Of a stretch of 57,963 nt of DNA, positions 33,258-42,841 are shown one piece after another. Every line of letters begins with the position of its first letter. Position 1 is the first letter of the stretch. Where the stretch lies: the NCBI GenBank assembly GCA_020160955.1, contig JAIUOX010000014.1, forward strand, positions 1 through 57,963, in the 5' to 3' direction. The DNA is from Pseudomonadota bacterium. Its GTDB lineage: Bacteria > Pseudomonadota > Alphaproteobacteria > Reyranellales > Reyranellaceae. A program made the position numbers and the translations under genes. The notes beneath the pieces were generated by a model. That model was not told where the DNA came from, ran no database searches, and saw only the letters and a program-made list of their open reading frames with translations.

Positions 33258-33973
33258 GACCGGTCTCCCACCACCCGCGCGGAGGCGGGCGCACGACGCG
33301 AGCGGACGACCTGGTAGCCGCGACGACCGAGGTACCAGACCGGCGCCGACCAGATGTGCACGAGGCGGCTGAACGGGAACACCAGGAACAGGGACATGCC
33401 GAGCACGAGGTGCACGAGGTACGGCCAGGCCAGCCCCTGCAGGGTGCGGGCGTCGACCGGGTGCAGCGTGACGATGCCCTGGGCCCAGTGCGACAGGATC
33501 AGCATCACCGACCCGTCGAGATGACCGAGCGAGAAGGGGATGGTGAGCAGACCGAGCGACAGCTGGACCCAGAGCAACACGAGCAGGGCGATGTCCATGC
33601 GGGAACTGGTGCTGCGGATGCGCGGATCGACCAGCCGGCGGTGCAGCAGCATCGAGAGGCCGACGAAGCACAGCGTGCCGGCGATGCCGCCTGCCGCCAC
33701 GGCCAGCACCTGCTTCTGCTCGACCGTGACGAGCAGCGTGTAGACCGAGGTCGGCGTCAGCAGCCCGACGAAGTGCCCGCCCATCAGGAACAGGATGCCG
33801 ACGTGGAACAGGTTGGACCCCCAGCGCAGCTGGCGCTTGCGCAACAGCTGGCTCGACCCGGCGCGCCACGTGTACTGCTCGCGGTCGAAGCGCACGAGGC
33901 TGCCCAGCAGGAAGACGGTCAGGCAGATGTAGGGGTAGCCGGTGAACAGCAGGTGAAAGGCGTAGTCCTTCAC
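33254..33973 (-). CDS. narI: Respiratory nitrate reductase gamma subunit NarI
   Basis: This 239-residue cytochrome b has five membrane helices. It takes electrons from quinol at the periplasmic side and passes them to NarH. The haem ligands fit the family: H57 and H67 in FHVGILFLMGGHF, and two histidines 18 apart near residues 188-206 (VHLVLGMSLFLVFPFSRLVH). The start is GTG 33973, overlapping the narJ stop by 4 bases, with a gggagt ribosome site. The length is slightly above E. coli NarI. Confidence 0.95.
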   Translation of the reverse strand: MKDYAFHLLFTGYPYICLTVFLLGSLVRFDREQYTWRAGSSQLLRKRQLRWGSNLFHVGILFLMGGHFVGLLTPTSVYTLLVTVEQKQVLAVAAGGIAGTLCFVGLSMLLHRRLVDPRIRSTSSRMDIALLVLLWVQLSLGLLTIPFSLGHLDGSVMLILSHWAQGIVTLHPVDARTLQGLAWPYLVHLVLGMSLFLVFPFSRLVHIWSAPVWYLGRRGYQVVRSRRAPASARVVGDRS

Positions 33974-34692
33974 GGGGACACTCCCTTGTCGGAGGGAACG
34001 GCGGCCTGCAGGCGGCGGGCCATGCGGTCGACCGGGCAGCTCGCCGCATCGGTGCCGATGCCCGACGCGATGTTCGAGCCGGGGCCGAAGGTGACTTCCT
34101 CGTCGGTCCACGCGGCGTCGAGCGCCGCGAGGTCGTCAGGCTCGGGATCGGGCTCGGCGCGCAGCGCCGCCAGCGCGGCGGCGTCGGGCTTCGCCTTCGA
34201 GAGCGCCAGCAGCGCCGTCATGATCGCGCCGTAGGCCGACTGGCGCTTGGCCAGCCGCTCGGCCAGCGCCGCCAGCACGTTGGCCGGCTGGCCGACCAGC
34301 GCGATCGCCTCGGCCGGTTGGCGTGTCGAGGCGTACTCGAGGAACAGCGGCAGGAAGTCCGGCAGCTCGTTGGCCACCGGCATCCAGCCGCTGTCCTGGT
34401 AGAGCTTCAGCAGGTCGACCATGGCCTGGCCGCGGTCGCGGCTCTCGCCGTGCACGTGCTCGAACAGGTGCAGCGACAGGCTGCGGGTCCGGTCGAACAG
34501 CAGGCCGTAGCGCTCCTGCAGGTCGTAGAGATCACCGCCGCGCAGGTCGTCGACCAGGCGGCCGAGCGCGGCGCGCTCGCGCGCCGGCAGCAGGTTCTCG
34601 CGATCGATCGCCTGCCCGATCTCGTCGAGCGCGTCGATCATCGGCTGGGTCGGGTAGGCCAGCAGGGCGGCCAGGGCACGCAAGGTCCTCAT
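33970..34692 (-). CDS. narJ: Nitrate reductase assembly chaperone NarJ
   Basis: The 240-residue all-helical TorD/NarJ-family chaperone binds the NarG N-terminus and enables molybdenum cofactor insertion; it is not part of the final enzyme. Typical phrases are RALAALLAYPTQPMIDAL, YDLQERYGLLFDRTRSLSLH and FEHVHGESRDRGQAMVDLL. ATG 34692 overlaps the narH stop by one base. The C-terminal extension (about residues 190-240), ending VPSDKGVSP, is acidic then basic and variable in the family. Confidence 0.93.
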   Translation of the reverse strand: MRTLRALAALLAYPTQPMIDALDEIGQAIDRENLLPARERAALGRLVDDLRGGDLYDLQERYGLLFDRTRSLSLHLFEHVHGESRDRGQAMVDLLKLYQDSGWMPVANELPDFLPLFLEYASTRQPAEAIALVGQPANVLAALAERLAKRQSAYGAIMTALLALSKAKPDAAALAALRAEPDPEPDDLAALDAAWTDEEVTFGPGSNIASGIGTDAASCPVDRMARRLQAAVPSDKGVSP

Positions 34693-36215
34693 CACGCCAC
34701 CTCCGCCGGGTTGCGCGGCCGGAGCTTGCCGCCCGCGAACAGGTTGCCGCCGTCGTCGCCCGGCGAGCATCCGTTGCCGAAGCTGAAGCCGCAGGCGCCG
34801 CGGAGCTTGTAGGCGTCCTCGCTGACCTCGCGGTGGGCCGTCGGTATGACGAAGCGGTCCTCGTAATTGGCGATCGCCATCACGTGGTACATCTCCTCGA
34901 TCTGGGCCGGCGACAGGCCGACCCGGGTCGCCAGCGCGGCGTCGATCACGCCGTCGACCGTCTTGGCCCGCATGTAGCCGCGCATCGCGAGCATGCGCTC
35001 GAGCCCGCGCGCCACCGGCTCCTCGTCGCCGGCGGTCAGCAGGTTGGCGAGGTAGCGCAGCGGGATGCGCAGCGAGCGTACGTCCGGCATGGCGCCGTCG
35101 ACGCCCATCTTGCCGGCCTCGGCCGCCGACTGGATCGGCGACAGCGGCGGCACGTACCAGACCATCGGCAGCGTGCGGTACTCGGGATGCAGCGGGAAGG
35201 CGACCTTCCACTCCATCGCCATCTTCCACACCGGCGAGTGACGGGCCGCCTCGAGCCACGCCTCGGGCACGCCGTCGCGGCGGGCCTGGTCGATGACGCG
35301 CGGATCGCTCGGGTCGAGGAACAGCTTCAGCTGCTCCTCGTAGAGCGCCTTCTCGTCGGGCGCCGAGGCCGCCTTCTCGATGCCGTCGGCGTCGTACAGC
35401 ACGACACCGAGGTAGCGGATGCGACCAACGCAGGTCTCCGAGCACACGGTCGGCTGGCCGGCCTCGATGCGCGGGTAGCAGAAGATGCACTTCTCCGACT
35501 TGCCCGACGACCAGTTGAAATAGATCTTCTTGTACGGGCAGCCCGAGACGCACATGCGCCAGCCGCGGCACTTGTCCTGGTCGATCAGGACGATGCCGTC
35601 CTCCTCGCGCTTGTAGATCGCGCCCGAGGGGCAGGCCGCCGCGCACGCCGGGTTGAGGCAATGCTCGCACAGCCGCGGCAGGTACATCATGAAGGTGTTC
35701 TCGAACTGGCCGTAGATCTCCTTCTGCACGCCCTCGAAGTTGGCGTCGGCCGAGCGCTTCGAGAACTCGCCGCCCAGGATCTCCTCCCAGTTCGGACCCC
35801 ACTCGATCTTCTCCATGCGCTGGCCGGTGATCAGCGAGCGCGGCCGCGCCGTCGGGAAGGCCTCCAGCTCGGGCGCCTTCTGCAGGTGCTCGTAGTCGAA
35901 GGTGAAGGGCTCGTAGTAGTCGTCGATCTCCGGCAGGTCGGGATTGGCGAAGATGTTGGCGAGGATCCGCCACTTCGAGCCGATGCGCGGCTGGATCTTG
36001 CCGTTGGAGCGGCGGACCCAGCCGCCCTTCCAGCGCTTCTGGTTCTCCCAGTCCTTGGGGTAACCGATGCCGGGCTTGGTCTCGACGTTGTTGAACCAGG
36101 CGTATTCCATGCCTTCGCGGTTGGTCCACACGTTCTTGCAGGTGACCGAACAGGTGTGGCAGCCGATGCACTTGTCCAGGTTGAGGACCATCGCGATCTG
36201 GGCGCGTACCTTCAT
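34692..36215 (-). CDS. narH: Respiratory nitrate reductase beta subunit NarH
   Basis: This 507-residue iron-sulfur subunit transfers electrons from NarI to NarG. Four cysteine groups are visible: C16-x2-C19-x2-C22-x3-C26, CEHCLNPACAAACPSG, CRGWRMCVSGCPYKK and CIFCYPRIEAGQPTVC. The tryptophan in CRGW replaces a cysteine, as expected for the 3Fe-4S cluster. The length is typical. It sits 11 bases after narG and overlaps narJ by one base. Confidence 0.97.
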   Translation of the reverse strand: MKVRAQIAMVLNLDKCIGCHTCSVTCKNVWTNREGMEYAWFNNVETKPGIGYPKDWENQKRWKGGWVRRSNGKIQPRIGSKWRILANIFANPDLPEIDDYYEPFTFDYEHLQKAPELEAFPTARPRSLITGQRMEKIEWGPNWEEILGGEFSKRSADANFEGVQKEIYGQFENTFMMYLPRLCEHCLNPACAAACPSGAIYKREEDGIVLIDQDKCRGWRMCVSGCPYKKIYFNWSSGKSEKCIFCYPRIEAGQPTVCSETCVGRIRYLGVVLYDADGIEKAASAPDEKALYEEQLKLFLDPSDPRVIDQARRDGVPEAWLEAARHSPVWKMAMEWKVAFPLHPEYRTLPMVWYVPPLSPIQSAAEAGKMGVDGAMPDVRSLRIPLRYLANLLTAGDEEPVARGLERMLAMRGYMRAKTVDGVIDAALATRVGLSPAQIEEMYHVMAIANYEDRFVIPTAHREVSEDAYKLRGACGFSFGNGCSPGDDGGNLFAGGKLRPRNPAEVA

Positions 36216-36226
36216 GACGCTACTCC

Positions 36227-39200
36227 TTACTCGGCCGCGTGGGCGACGGGCTGGGTCGCGGCGTCCTTGTGGGGACGCTCCAGCCAGTCGACGCGGGCCA
36301 GCTTGCGGACGACGACGAACTCGTCGCGGTTGGTGCCGATCGTGCCGTAGTAGTTGAAACCCCAGGCCTGCTGCGCGTAGCCGCCGATCATGTGCGTCGG
36401 CTTGAGCACGGCCCGCGTCACGGAGTTGTGGATGCCGCCGCGCTGCCCGGTCATCTCCGAGCCGGGCACGTTCACGATCTTCTCCTGCGCGTGGTACATG
36501 AAGAGGGTTCCCTCCTTCATGCGCTGGGAGACGACCGCGCGGGCCACCAGGGCGCCGTTGACGTTGTAGGCTTCGACCCAGTCGTTATCGACGATGCCCG
36601 CCTTGGCCGCGTCGACCTCGCTCAGCCAGACGATCGGTCCGCCGCGCGACAGCGTCAGCATCATCAGGTTGTCGGTGTAGGTGGAGTGGATGCCCCACTT
36701 CTGGTGCGGCGTGATGAAGTTCAGCACGACCTGCTTGTTGCCGTTGGGCCGGCTGTCGATCACCGGCTTGACCGTGCGCAGGTCGAGCGGCGGGCGGTAG
36801 ACGCACAGCCCCTCGCCGAAGGCCAGCATCCACTTGTGGTCCTGGTAGAGCTGCTGGCGGCCGGTCAGGGTGCGCCACGGGATCAGTTCGTGGACGTTGG
36901 TGTAGCCGGCGTTGTAGCAGACGTGCTCGCTCTCCAGCCCCGACCAGGTCGGCGCCGAGATGATCTTGCGCGGCTGCGCGACGACGTCGCGGAAGCGGAT
37001 CTTCTCGTCTTCCTTGGGCAGCGCGAGGTGGGCGTGCTCGCGGCCCGTCGCCTTCGACAGCGACTGCCACGACCGCACCGCGACCTCGCCGTTGGTCTCC
37101 GGCGCCAGCGTCAGCAGCACCTCGGCGGCCTCGATGTCGGTCTCGATCTTCACCAGGCCCTTGGTCGGGCCCTCGAGCACGGTGCCGTTCAGGCGCTTGA
37201 GCAGCTCGACCTCATGCTCGGTCTTCCAGGCGATGCCCTTGATGCCGTTGCCGACCTTCTCCATGAGTGGGCCGAGCGAGGTGAAGCGCCGGTAGAGGTT
37301 GGGGTAGTCGCGCTCGACCACCGTCACCGCGGGCATGGTCTTGCCGGGGATCGGCTCGACCTCGCCCTTCTTCCAGTCGCGCACGTCGGTCGCCTGGGCG
37401 ATCTCGCCCGGGCTGTCGTGCAGGATCGGGGTGAGGACGACGTCCTTCTCGACGCCCAGCACCTCGGGCGCGACCCGAGAGAACGCCTTGGCAATCGCCT
37501 TGTAGATCTCCCAGTCGCTCTTCGCCTCCCACACCGGGTCTACCGCCGCGGTCAGCGGGTGGATGAACGGGTGCATGTCGGAGGTGTTGAGGTCGTTCTT
37601 CTCGTACCAGGTGGCGGTCGGCAGGACGATGTCGGAGTAGACGCAGGTCGTCGACATGCGGAAGTCGAGCGTGACCAGCAGGTCGAGCTTCCCGCGCGGC
37701 CCCTCGTCGTGCCACACGACCTCCTGCGGCCGCTCGCGGCCCTCCTCGCCGAGGTCCTTGCCCATCACGCCGTGCGACGTGCCGAGCAGGTGCTTCAGGA
37801 AGTACTCGTGGCCCTTGCCCGACGAGCCCAGCAGGTTGGAGCGCCACACGAACATGTTGCGCGGCCAGTTGCGCGGGTTGTCGGGGTCCTCGCAGGACAT
37901 CTTGAGGTCGCCCGACTTCAGCTTCTGGGCGACGTAGGCCGCCGGCTCGAGGCCGGCGGCCGCCGCGGCCCTGGCGATCTCCAGCGGGTTCTGCTGCAGC
38001 TGCGGCGCCGACGGCAGCCAGCCCATGCGCTCGGCGCGCACGTTGTAGTCGATGATCGAGCCGTCCCAGCTGCCCGGAGGCGCCGTCGGCGAGACGATGT
38101 CGCCGACGTTGATCGTCTCGTAGCGCCACTGGTCGGTGTGGGCGTAGAACGCCGAGGTCGAGTTCTGCTGGCGCGGCGGCCGGCCCCAGTCGAGGGCGAA
38201 GGCGAGCGGCGCCCAGCCGGCCTGCGGCCTGAGCTTCTCCTGGCCGACATAGTGCGCCCAGCCACCGCCCGACTGGCCGATGCAGCCGCACATCGCGAGC
38301 ATGTTGATCACGCCGCGATAGTTCATGTCGGCGTGGTACCAGTGGTTCATCGCCGCGCCGATGATCACCATCGAGCGGCCGTTGGTCTTCTCGGCGTTGG
38401 TCGCGAACTCGCGCGCCACCTGGATGATCTTGTCGCGCTCGACGCCGGTGATCTTCTCGGCCCAGGCCGGCGTGTAGGGCACGTCGTCGTCGAGCGAGGC
38501 CGCCACGTTCGGGCCGCCCAGCCCGGCGTCGACGCCGTAGTTGGCCAGGAACAGGTCGTAGACCGAGGCGACGGCGACCTCGCCGTCGACCAGCTTCAGC
38601 GTCTTCACCGGGACGCGGCGGCGCAGCACGCCGTCGTGCGAGGTCGAGGTGAAATGCTCGTGCTCGATGTTGCCGAAGTACGGGAAGCCGACCTCGACCA
38701 CGTCGTCGCGGATGTCGGCCAGCGACAGGCGCAGCGCGGTTTCCTTGCCCGCGGACTCGCGCTCTTCGAGGTTCCACTTGCCGCTCTCGCCCCAGCGGAA
38801 GCCGATCGAGCCGCGCGGCGCGACCACGGCGCCGGTCGCCTCGTCGAACGCCACGGTCTTCCACTCGGGATTGTTGCTCTCGCCCAGCCCGGCATCGAAG
38901 TCGGAGCAGCGCACGAAGCGGTCCGGCACCAGGTAGCCGTCCTTGGCGACCAGGCGCACCAGCATCGGCATGTCGGTGTACTGCCGGACGTAGTCGCGGA
39001 AGTACTTCACCTGGCGGTCGACGTGGTACTCCTTGAGGATCACGTGGCCCATCGCCATAGCGAGCGCCGAGTCGGTGCCCTGCTTCACCGACAGCCAGAT
39101 GTCACCGAACTTCGACGCTTCCGAGTAGTCGGGGCAGATCACCGCGCTCTTCATGCCGCGGTAGCGCGCCTCGGTGTAGAAGTGGGCGTCCGGCGTGCGG

Positions 39201-39976
39201 GTCTGCGGGACGTTCGAGCCCCACAGGATGACGAAGCCGGCATTGTACCAGTCGGCGGATTCGGGAACGTCGGTCTGCTCGCCCCAGGTCTGCGGCGAGG
39301 CCGGCGGCAGGTCGCAGTACCAGTCGTAGAACGACATGCAGACGCCGCCGAGCAGCGACAGGTAGCGCGAGCCCGCGGCGTAGGAGACCATCGACATCGC
39401 CGGGATCGGCGAGAAGCCCAGCACGCGGTCGGGCCCGTAGGTCTTGGCCGTGTAGGCATTGGCGGCGGCGACGATCTCGGTCGCTTCCTCCCAGCCGACG
39501 CGCACGAAGCCGCCGTGGCCGCGCTTGCTGGTGTAGGCCTCGCGCTTGGCCGGGTCCTCGACGATCGAGGCCCAGGCGGCGACCGGGCTCATCGTGGCCC
39601 GCGCCTCGCGCCACAGCTTGAGCAGGCGGGCACGGGCCAGCGGGTGCTTCACGCGGTTGGACGAGTACAGGTACCAGCTGTACGAGGCGCCGCGCGAGCA
39701 GCCGCGCGGCTCGTGGTTCGGCAGCTCCGGCCGGGTGCGCGGGTAGTCGGTCTGCTGGGTCTCCCAGGTGACGATCCCGCCCTTGACGTAGATCTTCCAC
39801 GAACACGAGCCGGTGCAGTTGGCGCCGTGCGTCGACCGCACGATCTTGTCGTGCTGCCAGCGCTTGCGATAGGCGTCTTCCCACCCGCGATCCTCGTGGG
39901 TGGTGATGCCGTGGCCGCCGGCGAACGGCTCGCGGCTCTGCTTGAAGAAGGTCAGGCGATCGAGGAAATGCGACAC
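36227..39976 (-). CDS. narG: Respiratory nitrate reductase alpha subunit NarG
   Basis: This is the 1249-residue catalytic subunit, reducing nitrate to nitrite on the cytoplasmic side with bis-MGD molybdenum. The FS0 cluster ligands are H50, C54, C58 and C93 (HGANCTGSC, then EPRGC). The molybdenum-binding aspartate lies in CMSFYDWYCDLPPASPQTWG. No Tat signal of periplasmic enzymes is present, only the conserved N-terminal HFLDRLTFF segment recognised by NarJ. The start is GTG 39976, 16 bases after narK. Full length with no frameshift seen. Confidence 0.97.
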   Translation of the reverse strand: MSHFLDRLTFFKQSREPFAGGHGITTHEDRGWEDAYRKRWQHDKIVRSTHGANCTGSCSWKIYVKGGIVTWETQQTDYPRTRPELPNHEPRGCSRGASYSWYLYSSNRVKHPLARARLLKLWREARATMSPVAAWASIVEDPAKREAYTSKRGHGGFVRVGWEEATEIVAAANAYTAKTYGPDRVLGFSPIPAMSMVSYAAGSRYLSLLGGVCMSFYDWYCDLPPASPQTWGEQTDVPESADWYNAGFVILWGSNVPQTRTPDAHFYTEARYRGMKSAVICPDYSEASKFGDIWLSVKQGTDSALAMAMGHVILKEYHVDRQVKYFRDYVRQYTDMPMLVRLVAKDGYLVPDRFVRCSDFDAGLGESNNPEWKTVAFDEATGAVVAPRGSIGFRWGESGKWNLEERESAGKETALRLSLADIRDDVVEVGFPYFGNIEHEHFTSTSHDGVLRRRVPVKTLKLVDGEVAVASVYDLFLANYGVDAGLGGPNVAASLDDDVPYTPAWAEKITGVERDKIIQVAREFATNAEKTNGRSMVIIGAAMNHWYHADMNYRGVINMLAMCGCIGQSGGGWAHYVGQEKLRPQAGWAPLAFALDWGRPPRQQNSTSAFYAHTDQWRYETINVGDIVSPTAPPGSWDGSIIDYNVRAERMGWLPSAPQLQQNPLEIARAAAAAGLEPAAYVAQKLKSGDLKMSCEDPDNPRNWPRNMFVWRSNLLGSSGKGHEYFLKHLLGTSHGVMGKDLGEEGRERPQEVVWHDEGPRGKLDLLVTLDFRMSTTCVYSDIVLPTATWYEKNDLNTSDMHPFIHPLTAAVDPVWEAKSDWEIYKAIAKAFSRVAPEVLGVEKDVVLTPILHDSPGEIAQATDVRDWKKGEVEPIPGKTMPAVTVVERDYPNLYRRFTSLGPLMEKVGNGIKGIAWKTEHEVELLKRLNGTVLEGPTKGLVKIETDIEAAEVLLTLAPETNGEVAVRSWQSLSKATGREHAHLALPKEDEKIRFRDVVAQPRKIISAPTWSGLESEHVCYNAGYTNVHELIPWRTLTGRQQLYQDHKWMLAFGEGLCVYRPPLDLRTVKPVIDSRPNGNKQVVLNFITPHQKWGIHSTYTDNLMMLTLSRGGPIVWLSEVDAAKAGIVDNDWVEAYNVNGALVARAVVSQRMKEGTLFMYHAQEKIVNVPGSEMTGQRGGIHNSVTRAVLKPTHMIGGYAQQAWGFNYYGTIGTNRDEFVVVRKLARVDWLERPHKDAATQPVAHAAE

Positions 39977-39992
39977 GGTACTGCTCCGCAGG

Positions 39993-42737
39993 TCATTCGG
40001 CGGGGGTGATGGCGGCGGCGCCGACGCGGCGCCGCTCGATGTCGTGCAACAGGCCGCCCCGGCGCGTGTAGACGAACCAGGTGAGCGCGATGCAGCTCAG
40101 GTAGAAGGCGATGAAGCCGTAGAGGGCGAAGGCGGCGCTGCCGGTCGCCGCGATCGACGAGCCGAAGCTCTTGGGGATGAAGAACGCCCCGTAGGCCGCG
40201 ATCGCCGAAGTGAAGCCGATGATCGCCGCCGACTCGCGCTCGGCCGACACCCGGCGCTCGTCGGGCGACGCGCCCGGCATCAGGCGCTCGAGGTCCTTGC
40301 GCATGATCGCCGGGATCATCTGGAAGGTCGACGCGTTGCCGATGCCGCTCGCCAGGAACAGCAGCATGAACATCGCGAAGAAGCCGGTGAAGTTCTGCGC
40401 CTGCAGGAAGTGGACGACCCCGTAGGCGCCGATCGCCATGGCGACGAACACCCAGAAGGTGACGCGGCCGCCGCCCCACCTGTCGGACACCCAGCCGGTC
40501 AGCGAGCGCGACAGCGCACCGACCAGCGGACCGAGGAAGGCGAACTTCAGCGCGTCGACCTCGGGGAACGCCGTCTTGGTGAGCAGCGGGAAGGCCGCCG
40601 AGTAGCCGATGAACGACCCGAAGGTGCCGGTGTAGAGCCAGCACATGATCCAGTTGTGGCGGCGCTGGAAGATCACCGACTGCTCGGCGAACGAGGCGCG
40701 CGCCGAGGCGATGTCGTTCATCCCGAACCACGCCGCGAAGGCCGAGGCGGCGATGAACGGCACCCAGATGAAGCCGGCATTCTGCAGCCACAGCCTGGTC
40801 GTGCCCGAGGCCGCCTTGACGACCTGCGGCTCGCCGCCCAGCCAGCCGAACACGCCGGCGGTGATCGCCATCGGCACGACGAACTGCACGACGCTGACGC
40901 CGAGGTTGCCGAGGCCGGCGTTGAGCGCCAGCGCGTTGCCCTTCTCCGCCTTGGGGAAGAAGAACGAGATGTTCGACATCGACGAGGCGAAGTTGCCGCC
41001 GCCGAAGCCGCAGAGCAGCGCCAGCACCAGGAAGATCCAGTACGGCGTCGCCGGGTTCTGCACCGCGTAGCCGATGCCCACCGCCGGAAGGATCAGCGAC
41101 CAGGTGGCCAGCGTCGTCCACAGCCGGCCGCCGAAGATCGGCACGGTGAAGGAGTAGAAGATGCGCAGCGTGGCGCCCGAGACGCCGGGCAGCGAGGCCA
41201 GCCAGAACAGCTGGTCCGTGGTGTAGGTGAAGCCGATCGACGGCAGCTTGGCGACCACGACCGACCACACCATCCAGATCGCGAAGGACAGCAGGAGCGC
41301 CGGGATCGAGATCGCGAGGTTGCGATGGGCGATGCGGCGGCCCTTCTCCTCCCAGAACTGCCGGTCCTCCGGCCGCCAGTCCTCGAGTGCATGGCCGGAC
41401 AGCTTGCCGACATGCTGCGGACCGTGGATCGGCTCCATCTCCGGCAGCTCGGGCAGCCGGGCGAGCGCCTCGCCGGCCTTCTCGCGCTCCATGGCGACGA
41501 TCGAGACGTGCATCCAGACCAGCGACAGGGCGGCGATGGCGAACAGCAGCATGAAGCAGCTGGTCCAGATGCCGGTGAGGTCGTTCAGCGCGCCGAAGGC
41601 GATCGGCAGGACGAAGCCGCCGAGCCCGCCGACCATGCCGACCACGCCGCCGACCGCGCCGACATGCTTGGGGTAGTAGACCGGGATGTGCTTGTAGACC
41701 GCCGCCTTGCCGAGGCTCATGAAGAAGCCCAGCACGAAGGCGATGACGACGAACGGCACCAGGCCCATCTCGAGCGTGAAGGCGATCGGGCCGGTGATGC
41801 CCTTCACGATGTACTGGGTCGGCGGGTAGGCCAGCACGAAGCAGGTCGCCACCGAGACGCCGAACGTCCAGTACATGACCCGCCGGGCGCCGAACTTGTC
41901 GGACAGCACGCCGCCGTAGATGCGGAACAGGCTGGCCGGGATCGAGTAGGCGGCGGCCAGCATGCCGGCCGCGGTGATGTCGAGGCCGTAGACGCCGATC
42001 AGATAGCGCGGCAGCCACAGCGACAGGGCGACGAAGCCGCCGAACACGAAGAAGTAGTAGAGCGAGAAGCGCCAGACCTGCACGTTGCGCAGCGGCTCGA
42101 GCATCGCGCTGACCGGCTCGGGCTTGATGCCGGCCTTCTTGCGCGCCGCGAGCTGCGGGTCGTCCTTGGTGGTGAACAGGAAGACCACCGCCATGACGAC
42201 CAGCGCGGCCGCCCACACCAGGGCGACCGTCTTCCAGCCGTAGGCGACCATGACGAAGGGCGCGACGAACTTGGTCACCGCCGCGCCGACGTTGCCGGCG
42301 CCGAACACGCCGAGCGCGGTGCCCTGCTTGCCCTGGTCGTACCAGCGCGAGACGTAGGCGATGCCGACCGAGAACGAGCCGCCGGCGATGCCGACGCCCA
42401 GCGCGGCCAGCAGGAAGGTCGGGTAGTCGTAGGCGAAGGTCAGCAGCCAGGTGGCGATCGCCGCGGCGATCATGACGCCGACATAGACGAGGCGGCCGCC
42501 GTACTGGTCGGCCCAGATGCCGAGCATCAGGCGGATCAGCGACCCGGTCAGGATCGGCGTGCCGACCAGCAGGCCGAACTGCGTGTCGGTGAGGCCCAGC
42601 TCCTTCTTTATCTGCACACCGATGATCGAGAAGATCGTCCACACCGCGAAGCACACGGTGAAGGCCAGGGTGCTCATCGAGAGCGCCATCGTACGGCCGG
42701 GCTGTGCCGGGAGGCTTGTCGCGTTCGCTGTCGCCAT
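39993..42737 (-). CDS. narK: NarK1-NarK2 fused nitrate/nitrite transporter
   Basis: The 914-residue protein contains two complete major-facilitator units. The first (to about residue 430) starts LAFTVCFAVWTIFSIIGVQIKKELGLT and resembles type I nitrate/proton symporters. The second (from about 490) starts ISIPALLLSFAIWMVWSVVV and resembles type II nitrate/nitrite antiporters; GFGGGNFASSMSNISFFFP is its nitrate signature. A charged linker lies between. The same fusion is known in Paracoccus. ATG 42737 has ggagcgag upstream; the in-frame region before it is non-coding. A perfect FNR box lies 52 bases upstream. Confidence 0.95.
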   Translation of the reverse strand: MATANATSLPAQPGRTMALSMSTLAFTVCFAVWTIFSIIGVQIKKELGLTDTQFGLLVGTPILTGSLIRLMLGIWADQYGGRLVYVGVMIAAAIATWLLTFAYDYPTFLLAALGVGIAGGSFSVGIAYVSRWYDQGKQGTALGVFGAGNVGAAVTKFVAPFVMVAYGWKTVALVWAAALVVMAVVFLFTTKDDPQLAARKKAGIKPEPVSAMLEPLRNVQVWRFSLYYFFVFGGFVALSLWLPRYLIGVYGLDITAAGMLAAAYSIPASLFRIYGGVLSDKFGARRVMYWTFGVSVATCFVLAYPPTQYIVKGITGPIAFTLEMGLVPFVVIAFVLGFFMSLGKAAVYKHIPVYYPKHVGAVGGVVGMVGGLGGFVLPIAFGALNDLTGIWTSCFMLLFAIAALSLVWMHVSIVAMEREKAGEALARLPELPEMEPIHGPQHVGKLSGHALEDWRPEDRQFWEEKGRRIAHRNLAISIPALLLSFAIWMVWSVVVAKLPSIGFTYTTDQLFWLASLPGVSGATLRIFYSFTVPIFGGRLWTTLATWSLILPAVGIGYAVQNPATPYWIFLVLALLCGFGGGNFASSMSNISFFFPKAEKGNALALNAGLGNLGVSVVQFVVPMAITAGVFGWLGGEPQVVKAASGTTRLWLQNAGFIWVPFIAASAFAAWFGMNDIASARASFAEQSVIFQRRHNWIMCWLYTGTFGSFIGYSAAFPLLTKTAFPEVDALKFAFLGPLVGALSRSLTGWVSDRWGGGRVTFWVFVAMAIGAYGVVHFLQAQNFTGFFAMFMLLFLASGIGNASTFQMIPAIMRKDLERLMPGASPDERRVSAERESAAIIGFTSAIAAYGAFFIPKSFGSSIAATGSAAFALYGFIAFYLSCIALTWFVYTRRGGLLHDIERRRVGAAAITPAE

Positions 42738-42788
42738 GGGTCTCGCTCCGTTTCGAGCGGACAGTCGCGGCGGCGGACCGGGTGACGG

Positions 42789-42802
42789 TTGATGTGAATC
42801 AA
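42789..42802 (-). promoter_or_regulatory. Perfect FNR box upstream of narK
   Basis: TTGATGTGAATCAA matches the FNR consensus TTGAT-N4-ATCAA exactly. Its centre is about 58 bases before the narK start codon, which would place a class II promoter start some 16 bases before ATG. It should turn on the nar operon when oxygen is low, or via a DNR/FnrP relative. Confidence 0.85.
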
Positions 42803-42841
42803 GCGGCCGCCCGGCACCGCCTTTCTTTCGCGCGGCGTTAA

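Noticed and set aside
36239..40009. Very long open frame antisense to narG
   Set aside because: Its translation is Arg/Val/Gly/Asp/His-rich without any domain, and the opposite strand encodes a motif-perfect NarG. Long antisense frames are normal in such GC-rich DNA.
39900..42785. Long open frame antisense to narK
   Set aside because: Low-complexity, His/Arg/Asp-rich translation with no family features; it is the shadow of the NarK fusion.
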